NCBI GenBank assembly: GCA_034660915.1 | Contig: JAYEKE010000228.1 | Span: 1 to 51,250, forward strand | Source of the DNA: Pseudomonadota bacterium | GTDB taxonomy: Bacteria; Desulfobacterota; Anaeroferrophillalia; Anaeroferrophillales; Anaeroferrophillaceae | Length of the DNA stretch: 51,250 bases | Reading direction: 5' to 3' | In this document: positions 33,427-42,613 of the stretch, piece after piece | Position numbering within the stretch: the first letter of the stretch is position 1 | Layout of the letters: each line of letters begins with the position of its first letter | Notes under the pieces: model-generated | What the model was told of the DNA's origin: nothing | Database searches by the model: none | The model's input: only the letters and a program-made list of their open reading frames with translations | Position numbers and translations under genes: made by a program

Positions 33427-34458
33427 TTACCAACCACTCCAATAGCCGATCAGTCCAACCATCAAACCAACGGAGAAATTAATTCCCTTGATTCGCAAAA
33501 AGTCCAGGCGGGATTCCGCCAGTAGGGGTAGCATGCCGTGCCCGTCTTGAACGATCGAACTGGCAAAGAGGACACTGAAGGGGATGGCCCCTTTTGTAAA
33601 CAGGGTAAGAAAAATTAAGTGAGGTCCTGATTCCGGAATCAATCCCACGAGACAGGCGATCACCAGCATGACCAACCGGTTTTCCTGCATCCACCCTGCA
33701 AGGTGAAAATGATCCACCAGCAGGTGCATGAGCAGCAGGGCTCCGAAGGTCCACAAAAACACGCGAGGCACGTGAATCTTCGCCACGTGTTTCCAGAGGT
33801 GTTCTTCCAGGAAATGGTCCGGTACGGTGACAACAATGAACAGTCCTATCCCGGAAGTCAAAAGCAGGGTTGCTTTGATCCAGTTCCAGGCTGGTGGCCC
33901 CAGTTGGCCACTGAACAGACCGAAGGTGAACAGTATCAAGGTAAAAGATAGCACGCCTCGGGCAAGGGTGCAATGTCGCCAGTTTTCTATTATCTGCTGC
34001 CGGTGAAAACAGTGGTTGAGCTCTTCTTCGTGAAGATTGAATTCGTGGTCGAAGGCGGCCCATTGAGTTTCTTTTTTGCTGAACAGCACGTCAGTCAAAA
34101 TCCCAGCCACAATGCCAACCAGCAATAAGCTAAGAAAAATAAAAACGGCGGTCCCGGGAATCATGGAGAGCATGACGAATGATTCGTCACCGCTGGTGGC
34201 GATCATGGCCGCGACCACCGCTCCCAACGAAACCACCCGGTGGGAATAGAGAGATACAACCGCAAAAGCTCCCAGACAGCCAGGGGTGGCCCCCAGAAAA
34301 GAGGCAAGCAAGTACTGTTTCCAGCGACTGCCACGCAGTCCCTGCTGCCAGACTCCCGCAGTAAGCACATTTAAGTATTCGATCACCAGCATCATCACAA
34401 AAACGAAGCCAGTGATCATGAGGGCATGGGTGAGGATTTCGCAAAAAAACTCAATCAT
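33427..34458 (-). CDS. Putative 10-TM manganese/heavy-metal exporter (ArsP_2 family)
   Basis: 343 residues with about ten hydrophobic segments in two halves. The halves carry related motifs, GATPGCLGAF in the first and GLIPESGPHL in the second, as expected for an inverted-repeat transporter. The central loop is rich in His and Glu (EEELNHCFHRQQ), possibly a metal sensor or binding site. Family members are annotated as putative manganese or heavy-metal exporters without firm proof. It is convergent with rtcB, 6 bp apart, and stands alone on its strand. Confidence 0.78.
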   Translation of the reverse strand: MIEFFCEILTHALMITGFVFVMMLVIEYLNVLTAGVWQQGLRGSRWKQYLLASFLGATPGCLGAFAVVSLYSHRVVSLGAVVAAMIATSGDESFVMLSMIPGTAVFIFLSLLLVGIVAGILTDVLFSKKETQWAAFDHEFNLHEEELNHCFHRQQIIENWRHCTLARGVLSFTLILFTFGLFSGQLGPPAWNWIKATLLLTSGIGLFIVVTVPDHFLEEHLWKHVAKIHVPRVFLWTFGALLLMHLLVDHFHLAGWMQENRLVMLVIACLVGLIPESGPHLIFLTLFTKGAIPFSVLFASSIVQDGHGMLPLLAESRLDFLRIKGINFSVGLMVGLIGYWSGW

Positions 34459-34551
34459 ATCTTCTATGCGGTATACATTGTTAACTGGACAGAGCTGATA
34501 CTCTCCGGGTTCCCCCAGCCCATATCACTCAACAGGCTCTGAATAAAATCC

Positions 34552-34746
34552 TTATTCCCGCGTCATTTTGGCCCCGCACTCAGGGCAATTTCTCTCATAG
34601 CACGGTTTCCCAACGACATGAGGAAGCTTATAACCGCATTGCGGACAAACACACTGCCCTCCAGGACCGGCAGCCTGGGAGCCGCCCATTTGTCCTTTTC
34701 TTCGTTGGCCGCCTTGCGGCGGTCCCATTCCATCACCTCTAGGCAT
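34552..34746 (-). CDS. Small zinc-ribbon protein (MPRGDGMGP start)
   Basis: 64 residues. A Gly/Pro/Gln-rich basic start (MPRGDGMGPPQGGQRRKG) is followed by a zinc-binding domain with CPQCGYKLPH and NCPECGAK plus another cysteine between them. Proteins with this start are widespread in sulfate reducers and other anaerobes and often lie near redox or NifB/Mrp-type genes, but the function is unknown. ATG 34746 is clear because AAGGAGG lies 6 nt upstream; the longer frame starting at 34761 is rejected. Confidence 0.8.
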   Translation of the reverse strand: MPRGDGMGPPQGGQRRKGQMGGSQAAGPGGQCVCPQCGYKLPHVVGKPCYERNCPECGAKMTRE

Positions 34747-34961
34747 GATATCCTCCTTCATTGTTTATGTTTGACAGCGTTTGAGCAAGTAATTCTAATA
34801 GTTTAGTGAACCGTCTGGGTAAATGTTCGACTAACTTTAATAATAACCAACTGTGATGTAATATTCAAGAAAAACGTACTCTTTTTTGCAGTTTGGGCTG
34901 CCGGATTGTTTTTTCTAACATAGGCACAGAGTTGCAAGGAGGTGTATTCGATACGAAGTCG

Positions 34962-35705
34962 TCAAACTTGAGCAAGGTATTGGACAATGGCAATAGCGGC
35001 AATGGTAGCGGTTTCAAGGCGTAAAGTGGTGGAGCCGAGGCTTATTGTCCGGCAGCCGTGTCCGCTTAAAAATTCGGTTTCTTCCGGGGAAAATCCGCCT
35101 TCCGGACCAATAATCATGAGTACTTCCCGGGTACGGGCCAGGGCCGTGGCCTGAGTTGAAATTCCTTCTGCAGCCGGTCCATGGAAGAGAAGCTTAACAA
35201 AGTTTTTTCCGCTTGGCAAGTTCAAGGATGTCAAGGGAATAGGATGTTTGATCTCAGGCAGATATGGATTGCCACACTGTTTGATTGCTTCAAGGGCTGT
35301 TTTCTGCCATTGGATAAGCTTACGTTCTTTATCCCGGCTTGCCGGCAGTTGTTTGACTGAATAGCGGCTTTCCAGCGGGATAATCTTCCTGATGCCCAGC
35401 TCGACCGCCTTCTGGATGATGAAAGTAAATTTTTTCCCCTTGGGGAGGGCCAGGGCCAGGGTGATAGAGGGGAAGTTTGGTCGGTAGTGGTGGTGGCTTT
35501 CCACTTCAGCCTGAAATGAATTGGCAGTTGCATCAATGGTAACTATTCTGCCAGTATACTTGCCGCCTTGACCGTCAAGAAAATGAATCAGGTCACCTGT
35601 TTTTTTTCGCAGTACGGTGATGAAATGGCGGTATTCATCCCGACCAAAACTGGCTGTGGTGGTTGAAATCTCTCTGGTATAGCTGAAATTGGCCATGGGC
35701 GACAT
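34962..35705 (-). CDS. rsmE: 16S rRNA m3U1498 methyltransferase
   Basis: SAM-dependent SPOUT-class enzyme that methylates U1498 of 16S rRNA. 247 residues. The PUA-like N-terminal domain (about 1-75) is followed by the knotted catalytic domain with ALALPKGKKFTFIIQKAVEL, IPLESRYSV, the SAM-binding IGPEGGFSPEE and the C-terminal SLGSTTLRLETATIAA. The ATG lies 3 bp after the rimO stop, so the two ribosome-modification genes are coupled in one unit with ilvE upstream. Confidence 0.95.
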   Translation of the reverse strand: MSPMANFSYTREISTTTASFGRDEYRHFITVLRKKTGDLIHFLDGQGGKYTGRIVTIDATANSFQAEVESHHHYRPNFPSITLALALPKGKKFTFIIQKAVELGIRKIIPLESRYSVKQLPASRDKERKLIQWQKTALEAIKQCGNPYLPEIKHPIPLTSLNLPSGKNFVKLLFHGPAAEGISTQATALARTREVLMIIGPEGGFSPEETEFLSGHGCRTISLGSTTLRLETATIAAIAIVQYLAQV

Positions 35706-35708
35706 GGT

Positions 35709-37070
35709 TTATGTGGAGGTTTGTGTAGATGAAAGATTCAGCGCCGCAAAGAGATCGTATTCATGCACCTGATTGATTCTGCTGGCAGCAATTTTACCTG
35801 GCTGGGCAAAACCCTCGGTGACATAGGTAATTCCATCAATATCAGGGGCCTGAAAAGCTGTTCTTGCCTGGAGCAGAAATTCGGACTCGAGGCTTTCGCC
35901 TTCCATCAATAGAGGTATACTTTTGCCGATATATTCCTGCAGGTGTCGGCTGGTAATCCGGCGCTGACAATCCATTATGGCCCGGCATCGCTCTTCTTTA
36001 ACGGACGCTTCAATTTGGGCTTCCATCATGGCGGCTTTGGTACCGGTTTCCGGCCAGTAAGAGAAACAGCCAAGATAGGTGAAATGCCCTTCGCCGATGA
36101 AATCCAACAGGAGTTGGAAGTCACGGTCAGTTTCACCCGGGAAGCCGACAATCACCGTGCTCCGCAGATGAATAGTTCGTTGCAGTGCGCCCAATTTATA
36201 AATGGTTTCTTTGATGGTTTGAGAGCGGCCATGGCGGTTCATGCGTTTAAGGACGGAATCGCTTATATGCTGAACAGGCAGGTCGAGATAGGGACAGATT
36301 TTCGTTTGCTCTCCCAGCAAATTTATAAGCTCATCACTGACCTTTTCCGGGTAGGCGTATAAGAGGCGAATCCACTCCAGCCCATCAATCTTATTCAGTT
36401 TTTTCAGCAACTGAACAAGGTCAGGCCGGCCCGGAAGTTTCTGCCCGTAAGCGGTTATATCCTGGGCGATTACATTCAGTTCTTTGACGCCGGCGGCGGC
36501 AAGTTCAATCGCTTTGCGAGTCAGTTCGGCCGGGGGGAAACTGGCCTGTTTCCCCTTGAGTTGGGGAATTATACAGTAGCTGCAGTGATTGTCACATCCT
36601 TCAGCAATTTTGAGATAGGCGGTATGTGGTTGGCTGGTGATTTGCGGCAGACCACAGGTATTCTGGTAGTCTGGCGGCGATACATGAAGTTTGGCCGGTG
36701 ATTTGCCCTGGAAAAGTTTTAGTAAAAGTGCTGGAAGTTTCAAAAAGGCTGAGGTGCCGAGGGCCAGATCAATTTCGGGAATCTGTTTGAGCAATTCCTG
36801 CCCATAACGTTGGGGCAGGCAGCCCATGACTACCAGGTAGCGGCAATATCCATCCTGCTTACGCCCGGCAATCTCCAGGATAGTATCCAGTGATTCTTCC
36901 ACCGCCGGCTGGATAAAGGCACAGGTATTAACAATGATTGTTTCAGCTTCATCTATCTGGCCCACAAGGGGAAATCCATCGCCGGCCAGCAGGGACAGCA
37001 ACTGCTCGGCATCCACCTGATTTTTCGGACAGCCCAGGGTGATAACCGCGGTCTTCGGCAGTTGAATCAT
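35709..37070 (-). CDS. rimO: Ribosomal protein S12 methylthiotransferase RimO
   Basis: Radical-SAM enzyme that adds a methylthio group to Asp of ribosomal protein S12. 453 residues. The N-terminal UPF0004 domain holds the auxiliary cluster cysteines C14 (LGCPKNQ), C50 (VNTCAF) and C84 (MGCLPQRY). The radical-SAM cluster cysteines C159, C163 and C166 are in CDNHCSYC, and the C-terminal TRAM domain follows. The start overlaps the ilvE stop by 4 bp and its end abuts rsmE. Confidence 0.97.
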   Translation of the reverse strand: MIQLPKTAVITLGCPKNQVDAEQLLSLLAGDGFPLVGQIDEAETIIVNTCAFIQPAVEESLDTILEIAGRKQDGYCRYLVVMGCLPQRYGQELLKQIPEIDLALGTSAFLKLPALLLKLFQGKSPAKLHVSPPDYQNTCGLPQITSQPHTAYLKIAEGCDNHCSYCIIPQLKGKQASFPPAELTRKAIELAAAGVKELNVIAQDITAYGQKLPGRPDLVQLLKKLNKIDGLEWIRLLYAYPEKVSDELINLLGEQTKICPYLDLPVQHISDSVLKRMNRHGRSQTIKETIYKLGALQRTIHLRSTVIVGFPGETDRDFQLLLDFIGEGHFTYLGCFSYWPETGTKAAMMEAQIEASVKEERCRAIMDCQRRITSRHLQEYIGKSIPLLMEGESLESEFLLQARTAFQAPDIDGITYVTEGFAQPGKIAASRINQVHEYDLFAALNLSSTQTST

Positions 37071-38143
37071 CCGCTAACGGTTACTTTTTCCAGCCATCCA
37101 TAGGTGTCAGGCAAGAGGCCATATTGAATCCCGGCAATATGGTCGAAAAGACGTTGGGATAAGGCGCCGACTTTGCCGTCATTGATCTTGAATGCCTGCT
37201 GTTGATATCTCAGCTCACCCACTGGTGAGATAACCGCTGCCGTGCCGGTTCCAAACATTTCTTCCAGTTTTCCGTTACTTGCTGCCGTCATGACCTCATC
37301 GATGCTGATGGGGCGTTCAGCGCAGGGGATTCCCCATTCTTTGAGAATCGCCAGGACAGAATCGCGGGTAGTTCCCGGTAAAATGCTGCCGCCTAAAGGA
37401 GGAGTGATAACTTCTCCGTCAATCTTCAGCATGATATTCATAGTCCCCACTTCTTCCAGGAGTTTCAACTCCTTGGCATCAAGCCAGAGAACCTGAGTAT
37501 AGCCCTTTTCCTGCGCTTTTAAAGCCGCCAACAGGCTGGCAGCATAATTTCCCGGTGTTTTAATGTGGCCAATGCCTCCTTGTGACGCCCGCACAAATTC
37601 ATCTTCCACCAGGATCTTTACCGGGTTGAATCCTTCAGCATAATAGGCCCCCACCGGTGATAAGATGATGAAAAACTTGTAGGTATGGGAAGGCCGGACG
37701 CCAAGAAAATTATCGGTGGCGATGATAAACGGCCTGATATAAAGAGCAGTTCCTTTCTCATTGGGAACCCACTGATGATCAATTTTAAGCAATTGTTTTA
37801 GTATTTCAAGGATAAAATCCGGATCGATCTGGGGGATACACAATCGCCCGGCGGATCGGTTAAGCCGGGCAAAATGGGTCTGGGGGCGGAAAATGCCGAT
37901 ATTGCCGTCTTCCAGGCTAAAGGCCTTCATGCCTTCAAAAATAGCCTGGCCATAATGAAAAACCATCATTGCCGGTTCAACACAGAAAGGAGCATAGGGT
38001 TCAATGCGTGGATGGTGCCATCCTTGTTCCTGGTTGTAATCCATGACCAGCATGTGGTCGGAAAAAAGCTGGCCGAAACCCAGTTTGTCAGCAGTTGGAA
38101 TCGGTTTTTTCGTTGAGTTGCGGGATATACTTAATTTTTCCAT
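37067..38143 (-). CDS. ilvE: Branched-chain amino acid aminotransferase
   Basis: PLP-dependent (fold type IV) transaminase for leucine, isoleucine and valine. 358 residues. VEPAMMVFHYGQAIFEGMKAF and FIIATDNFLGVRPSHTY are typical of the larger BCAT II form. The PLP lysine lies in DAKELKLLEEVGTMN, and GSILPGTTRDSVLAI is the phosphate-binding part. The stop overlaps the rimO start by 4 bp (ATGA), so an amino acid gene is coupled to two ribosome-modification genes. It may feed or drain the branched-chain acyl pathway suggested at 39-44 kb. Confidence 0.95.
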   Translation of the reverse strand: MEKLSISRNSTKKPIPTADKLGFGQLFSDHMLVMDYNQEQGWHHPRIEPYAPFCVEPAMMVFHYGQAIFEGMKAFSLEDGNIGIFRPQTHFARLNRSAGRLCIPQIDPDFILEILKQLLKIDHQWVPNEKGTALYIRPFIIATDNFLGVRPSHTYKFFIILSPVGAYYAEGFNPVKILVEDEFVRASQGGIGHIKTPGNYAASLLAALKAQEKGYTQVLWLDAKELKLLEEVGTMNIMLKIDGEVITPPLGGSILPGTTRDSVLAILKEWGIPCAERPISIDEVMTAASNGKLEEMFGTGTAAVISPVGELRYQQQAFKINDGKVGALSQRLFDHIAGIQYGLLPDTYGWLEKVTVSG

Positions 38144-38301
38144 GATGTATTTACTCCTTGATAAAAATAGTCATTTCATGACGGGCTATAGCAGGTTTCA
38201 CTTTTCTTGACAAGGCGCAAAATGCATGACAGGTAAGTGCTGAACGGCATTTCTTTTTATTTAATGGTTGTGAGTTTTTACAAAAACTTCAAGGTGGGAG
38301 T

Positions 38302-39018
38302 ATGGGCAAACAAGTTATAAATCATCCATGGCAGCTGTTTTACGGGGAAGCGGTGGTGCTGCAGCGGCAGCTGCGGGAACGGGTCATTGTCGCCGACCAG
38401 GATAACTGGCCGCCGGAAACTGTGGCTGGGGCCGATATCTCTTATGACCGGCGCCACAATATGCTCTTCGCTGCGGTTCTGATATTTTCTTATCCGGATT
38501 TAACCCTGATGGCGGTGGAACAGCAATCAGCCGTGGCTTCTTTTCCTTATATTCCCGGACTGTTGACCTTTCGTGAGGGGCCATTGCTGGCTGAAATTCT
38601 GCATCGCTGTCCCCGCCTGCCGGATCTGCTGGTCTGTGATGGCCAGGGTATAGCTCACCCTCGTGGTTTAGGGCTGGCTGCACATCTGGGCGTTCTTTTT
38701 GACCTGCCAACCATCGGTTGTGCCAAAACCAAACTGGTGGGAGAATATAAACTGCCAGGGTTGGAAAAGGGAGCAATGAGTCCATTGCGGAAAACGACCG
38801 GGGAGCTTTTCGGCATGGTAGTCCGGACTCGGGAGCGGGTTAAGCCGGTTTTTGTTTCGCCGGGTCACCTTATAAGTGTAAAGCGGGCAGCCATGATGGT
38901 GCTGAAACTTTCTACCCGCTATCGCTTGCCGGAAGTTACCCGCCAGGCTCACCAGTATGTTAACCGGATGCGCAAAAAATGGCTGGCAGAAATAGAACGG
39001 CCAGTACCATCAGCGTGA
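38302..39018 (+). CDS. nfi: Endonuclease V (deoxyinosine 3' endonuclease)
   Basis: Repairs deaminated DNA by nicking 3' of deoxyinosine. 238 residues with the family core: the acidic strand AGADISYD, the hydrophobic YIPGLLTFREGP segment with a metal-binding Glu, the catalytic Asp in LLVCDGQGIAHPRGLGLAAH and IGCAKTKLVG. GTGGGAG lies upstream of the ATG. The stop codon at 39018 meets the convergent CooT-like gene, with no space between them. Confidence 0.95.
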   Translation: MGKQVINHPWQLFYGEAVVLQRQLRERVIVADQDNWPPETVAGADISYDRRHNMLFAAVLIFSYPDLTLMAVEQQSAVASFPYIPGLLTFREGPLLAEILHRCPRLPDLLVCDGQGIAHPRGLGLAAHLGVLFDLPTIGCAKTKLVGEYKLPGLEKGAMSPLRKTTGELFGMVVRTRERVKPVFVSPGHLISVKRAAMMVLKLSTRYRLPEVTRQAHQYVNRMRKKWLAEIERPVPSA

Positions 39019-39213
39019 TCAGTTTCCCTGGATGAGGATTTTATGCTTCAATAAATCCATCTCTTTGATGGAGGCATTGAGGGTTAAACTGTCTCCAAAA
39101 AGGCCGGTTAGTTCCAGGGAGCCATCTTCCATGGGGGTGATGAGAGAAACATCCTCCATCACCATTTCTTCAGTTCCATTTTCTTTTACCAGAAAAGCAT
39201 TCGATTGACACAT
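39019..39213 (-). CDS. CooT family nickel-binding protein
   Basis: 64 residues. The start MCQSNAFLVKENGTEEMVMED and the segments LFGDSLTLNASIKEMDLLKH match the CooT family, small dimeric proteins in which the N-terminal Cys2 helps bind nickel (CooT of Rhodospirillum rubrum works in CO dehydrogenase maturation). Cys2 is present. No CO dehydrogenase or CooJ is in the window. It is convergent with nfi with zero spacing. It could supply nickel to another enzyme, for example a Lar-type racemase or hydrogenase elsewhere. Confidence 0.82.
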   Translation of the reverse strand: MCQSNAFLVKENGTEEMVMEDVSLITPMEDGSLELTGLFGDSLTLNASIKEMDLLKHKILIQGN

Positions 39214-39415
39214 GATAACCTCCGTGAAATTTGTGAATTCTTAAGTAAATCTAACATACTGCTTTACCAATAATCAAGCTGCAATTTGAGCTGAAATCCA
39301 CCTTTTTGATTGACATGGTAGCTGAAATAATATATCGAAACCCAGTTCTACTTACATTTTTTTATCCACATCTTAACAGTTAACGTAAAGTGTTAATTAG
39401 GAAAGGGGCTGGAAG

Positions 39416-40567
39416 ATGGCTTTGTGTTTTGATTTGGCGGAAGAACAGGAAATTCTGCGTAAAAGTGTGCGCTCTTTTGCGGAAAAGGAGATTGCGCCGG
39501 TAGCGCAGGAATTAGATGAAGCGGAAGAGTTTTCCCTGGAATTGACCGGGAAAATGGCGGATCTCGGCTTGTTTGGCATGTTTGTATCGCCTGAGTACGG
39601 CGGTTCCGGTCTTGATTATGTATCTTATATTATCGCCGTTGAGGAAATTGCCCGGGTTGATGGTTCGCAGGCTGCTACTGTAGCCGCGGGAAACTCTCTG
39701 GGGATTGGGCCGATCAATTACTTTGGTTCCGAAGAGCAGAAGAAAAAATGGCTGCCGCCTTTATGTTCCGGGAAGATGCTGGCAGCTTTTGGTTTAACCG
39801 AGGCCAATGCCGGTTCCGATGCCGGGAATTCAAAGACCAATGCCGTATTGGATGGCAATGAATGGGTTATTAACGGTTCGAAAATCTTTATTACCAATGC
39901 TTCCACCCCGATTACCGGGGTTATTGTGGTTCAGGCTGTTACCGGTACCAGGCCTGATGGTCGGCCGGAGATGAGTTGTATCCTGGTTCCTGCCGATGCT
40001 TCCGGGTTGGATTGCCGGGTTATGCACAAAAAAATGATGTGGCGGTCATCCAATACCACGGAGATATATTTTGATGACTGCCGGGTGCCAAAAGAAAACC
40101 TTCTCGGTAAGCAGGGTGCTGGTTTTCATATGATGCTGTCGACTCTGGATGGTGGGCGTCTCAGTATTGGCGCCATGGGCCTGGGTGGTGCTCAGGGGGC
40201 GTTTGAAAAAGCTTTGCGTTATGCCAATGAACGGCAGCAGTTTGGCCGGCCGCTGATAGATTTTCAGATAACCCAGTTTAAGCTGGCGGATATGGCGATG
40301 GAAATTGAGCTGGCTAGGAATCTGCTTTATAAAGCCTGCTGGTTGCGGGATCATGATCGGCCGTTTTCCAAGGAGGCCGCCATGGGCAAGCTTTATTGCT
40401 CGGAAACCATGGGTAGGGTGGTTAATCACGCGGTTCAGATTCATGGTGGTTACGGCTTGATGAAAGAATATGATGTTGAAAGATTCTATCGGGATCAGAA
40501 ACTGCTGGATATTGGTGAGGGAACATCCGAGGTCCAGCGAATTGTTATTTCACGATTATTGCAATAA
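39416..40567 (+). CDS. Acyl-CoA dehydrogenase
   Basis: FAD-dependent desaturase of acyl-CoA thioesters, 383 residues. Key segments are AFGLTEANAGSDAG (FAD/substrate loop), WVINGSKIFITNA, QIHGGYGLMKEYDVERFYRD and DIGEGTSEVQRIVISRLLQ, in which E368 sits at the catalytic-base position of short- and medium-chain enzymes. Isovaleryl-CoA dehydrogenases lack this Glu, so a straight-chain or 2-methyl-branched substrate is more likely than isovaleryl-CoA. Electrons go to ETF, not encoded here. The stop codon overlaps the HMG-CoA lyase start by one base. Confidence 0.95.
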   Translation: MALCFDLAEEQEILRKSVRSFAEKEIAPVAQELDEAEEFSLELTGKMADLGLFGMFVSPEYGGSGLDYVSYIIAVEEIARVDGSQAATVAAGNSLGIGPINYFGSEEQKKKWLPPLCSGKMLAAFGLTEANAGSDAGNSKTNAVLDGNEWVINGSKIFITNASTPITGVIVVQAVTGTRPDGRPEMSCILVPADASGLDCRVMHKKMMWRSSNTTEIYFDDCRVPKENLLGKQGAGFHMMLSTLDGGRLSIGAMGLGGAQGAFEKALRYANERQQFGRPLIDFQITQFKLADMAMEIELARNLLYKACWLRDHDRPFSKEAAMGKLYCSETMGRVVNHAVQIHGGYGLMKEYDVERFYRDQKLLDIGEGTSEVQRIVISRLLQ

Positions 40568-41484
40568 TGGTAAATCCCTATGAAGGCCTGCCGGAGGCGG
40601 TTACCATCGTTGAAGTCGGTCCCCGGGATGGTTGGCAGAATTTGTCGGAATTTATTCCCACTGAGCAGAAAATTGTCCTGATTAATGCACTGTCTGCCTG
40701 TGGTTTTGCCGAAATTGAAGTAAGCTCTTTTGTCAGTCCGCGGGCCATCCCTCAACTGCGGGATGCCGATCAGGTTTTTGCCGCTATCGACCGGGTACCG
40801 GGAACGGTCTACTCGGCCCTGGTTCCCAACCAGCGGGGCTTGAAACAGGCACTCACTGCCGGGGTTGATAAAGTGGCGTTTTTTATCTCGGCCAGTGAAA
40901 CCCATAATCGGGAGAATATCGGCCAGAGTATCGCTGAAACAACGGCAGATATTGAAGCGATGTTGCAGAAGGTTCCGGCCTCACTGGGGGTCAGGGTTTC
41001 GATTTCCAATGTTTTTGGCTGTCCCTATGAGGGCAATGTTCCCGTTAACCAGGTAGCCGATCTGCTCAAAAAAATCATTGCCTGGGGAGTTGAAGAAATA
41101 ACCTTATGTGATACTTGGGGGGTGGCAACCCCCGGGGAGATTTTTTCCTTATTGAAATACCTTGATGATCAGGATATCAAAAGTGATTTTGGTCTCCATC
41201 TGCATGACAGCAGTGGCCGAGCTCTGGCTGGGGTGATTGCCGGGTTGCAGTGGGGGATAACCCGTTTTGACACTGCCTTAGGTGGATTGGGCGGTTGTCC
41301 TTTTGCCCCGGGTGCAGCCGGTAATCTGGCTACGGAAGACTTGGTTTTCTGCCTGGAGGAAATGGGTGTGAAAACCGGGATATCTCAGGATTTATTGCTT
41401 CGGGCTGCTAATATGTTAGAGAAAAACGTCCATCATCTGGCCAGTCACATGATACCTTTTTTTCGGGGTTGTCAATCATCCTGA
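40567..41484 (+). CDS. Hydroxymethylglutaryl-CoA lyase
   Basis: Cleaves HMG-CoA to acetyl-CoA and acetoacetate, the last step of leucine breakdown. 305 residues in a TIM barrel: VEVGPRDGWQN (N-terminal metal/substrate site), EVSSFVSPRAIPQLRDA, the metal-binding His pair in FGLHLHDSSG and the catalytic C244 in GLGGCPFAPGAAGN. The ATG overlaps the acyl-CoA dehydrogenase stop by one base (TAATG), so they are translationally coupled. Next is a methylglutaconyl-CoA-hydratase-like gene. Confidence 0.95.
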   Translation: MVNPYEGLPEAVTIVEVGPRDGWQNLSEFIPTEQKIVLINALSACGFAEIEVSSFVSPRAIPQLRDADQVFAAIDRVPGTVYSALVPNQRGLKQALTAGVDKVAFFISASETHNRENIGQSIAETTADIEAMLQKVPASLGVRVSISNVFGCPYEGNVPVNQVADLLKKIIAWGVEEITLCDTWGVATPGEIFSLLKYLDDQDIKSDFGLHLHDSSGRALAGVIAGLQWGITRFDTALGGLGGCPFAPGAAGNLATEDLVFCLEEMGVKTGISQDLLLRAANMLEKNVHHLASHMIPFFRGCQSS

Positions 41485-41594
41485 CGGCTTGAATGATGTA
41501 GCCTGTAGCATTTTTTAATCATCAAACGGTTTAATTAGTAGATGTAAGATATTGTGATAACAGGATAAAATTATCAACATGGAAGGATGAGCTT

Positions 41595-42374
41595 ATGTCA
41601 GAGTTGATTTTGACTGAAAATCGAGACGGTGTGTTGTTGTTAACTTTAAATCGACCCCAAAGCATGAACTCGCTGAATCGGGAGTTGTTGGCTTCCCTGG
41701 CTGAAGAGGTGAAGGCGATTGCTTTTGATCCTGCCGTGCGGGTGGTGGTTATTACCGGCGCCGGAGAAAAGGCATTTTGTTCCGGCGCTGATTTGAGAGA
41801 GCGGGCCACCATGACCCCGGTTGAGGTGAAGCAGTATATTTTTAACATCAGAAACACCTTTACCATGGTTGAAAATCTGCCTAAACCGGTTATTGCTGCT
41901 GTCAATGGTTTTGCTTTTGGCGGGGGAACGGAACTGGCGATGGCATCAGACATCAGGATTGTCTCCCCGACAGCAATAATGGGGCTTACTGAAACCAGCC
42001 TGGGAATTATTCCCGGAGCTGGAGGGACCCAGAGATTGGCCCGTCTGGTGGGCAAGGGAAAGGCCAAGGAACTGGTTTTCCTTGCCCAGCGGCTGAAAGC
42101 AACGGAGGCCATGGAGATCGGTCTGGTAAACCGGGTGGCAGCCGAAGGCAAGCTGCTTGATGAAGCCATGGAAATGGCGGCCAGGATCAAGCAGAATGCT
42201 CCTGTTGCCTTGGAAATGGCTAAGTATGCGATTAATTATGGTAGTGAAATTGACCTTGGTTCCGGCTTGGCGTTGGAATCAAACTGTTATGCGGTAACTA
42301 TTCCCACCAAAGATCGTCAGGAAGGATTGCTGGCTTTCCGGGAAAAGAGAAAACCGGTCTATACCGGAGAATGA
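41595..42374 (+). CDS. Enoyl-CoA hydratase/isomerase family protein (methylglutaconyl-CoA hydratase-like)
   Basis: Crotonase-fold protein, 259 residues. ITGAGEKAFCSGADLRE forms the oxyanion hole start, PVIAAVNGFAFGGGTELAMA the second part. Both catalytic glutamates of hydratases are present, in MGLTETSLGIIPGAGGTQRL and VGKGKAKELVF. The GLTET...AKEL pattern resembles AUH, the methylglutaconyl-CoA hydratase of leucine degradation. AGGAAGGATGAG lies before the ATG. It lies after HMG-CoA lyase, which uses the product of that reaction, but a general enoyl-CoA role cannot be excluded. Confidence 0.88.
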   Translation: MSELILTENRDGVLLLTLNRPQSMNSLNRELLASLAEEVKAIAFDPAVRVVVITGAGEKAFCSGADLRERATMTPVEVKQYIFNIRNTFTMVENLPKPVIAAVNGFAFGGGTELAMASDIRIVSPTAIMGLTETSLGIIPGAGGTQRLARLVGKGKAKELVFLAQRLKATEAMEIGLVNRVAAEGKLLDEAMEMAARIKQNAPVALEMAKYAINYGSEIDLGSGLALESNCYAVTIPTKDRQEGLLAFREKRKPVYTGE

Positions 42375-42402
42375 GATGTTTGAAATAAATAATTGTTCTT
42401 GA

Positions 42403-42532
42403 GGATGTACCGGCATGGCTCTCGCTCATTCTCGCCGGCCGTCCATGGCAGGCTCCAAGGCGTCCGCCGAGCGAATCACCTCGTGTGATTCGTTCGGCGG
42501 CCAATACCGCTATGAGCCAGACCCGTACATCC
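42403..42532 (+). repeat. GGATGTAC-ended palindromic element
   Basis: A 130-bp element with inverted ends GGATGTAC and GTACATCC. It contains GGCATGGCTCTCGCTCATTC and TCGCCGGCCGTCCATGG as in the 22759 and 31988 elements, a hairpin GGCGTCCGCCGAGCGAATCA facing TGATTCGTTCGGCGGCC, and a right part CCAATACCGCTATGAGCC. It lies in the gap before the HMGL-family gene. Confidence 0.8.
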
Positions 42533-42613
42533 AGGTTGATCGCTCCACCAGAGTAAAATAAGTGAAAATACGCAGGATAAACACAAAAACTTAAAAACAG
42601 GAGAATAACGACC

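Noticed and set aside
39416-40567. Assignment of the acyl-CoA dehydrogenase as isovaleryl-CoA dehydrogenase
   Set aside because: Although it lies beside HMG-CoA lyase, the Glu in GEGTSE is the base position of other acyl-CoA dehydrogenases; isovaleryl enzymes have a different residue there.
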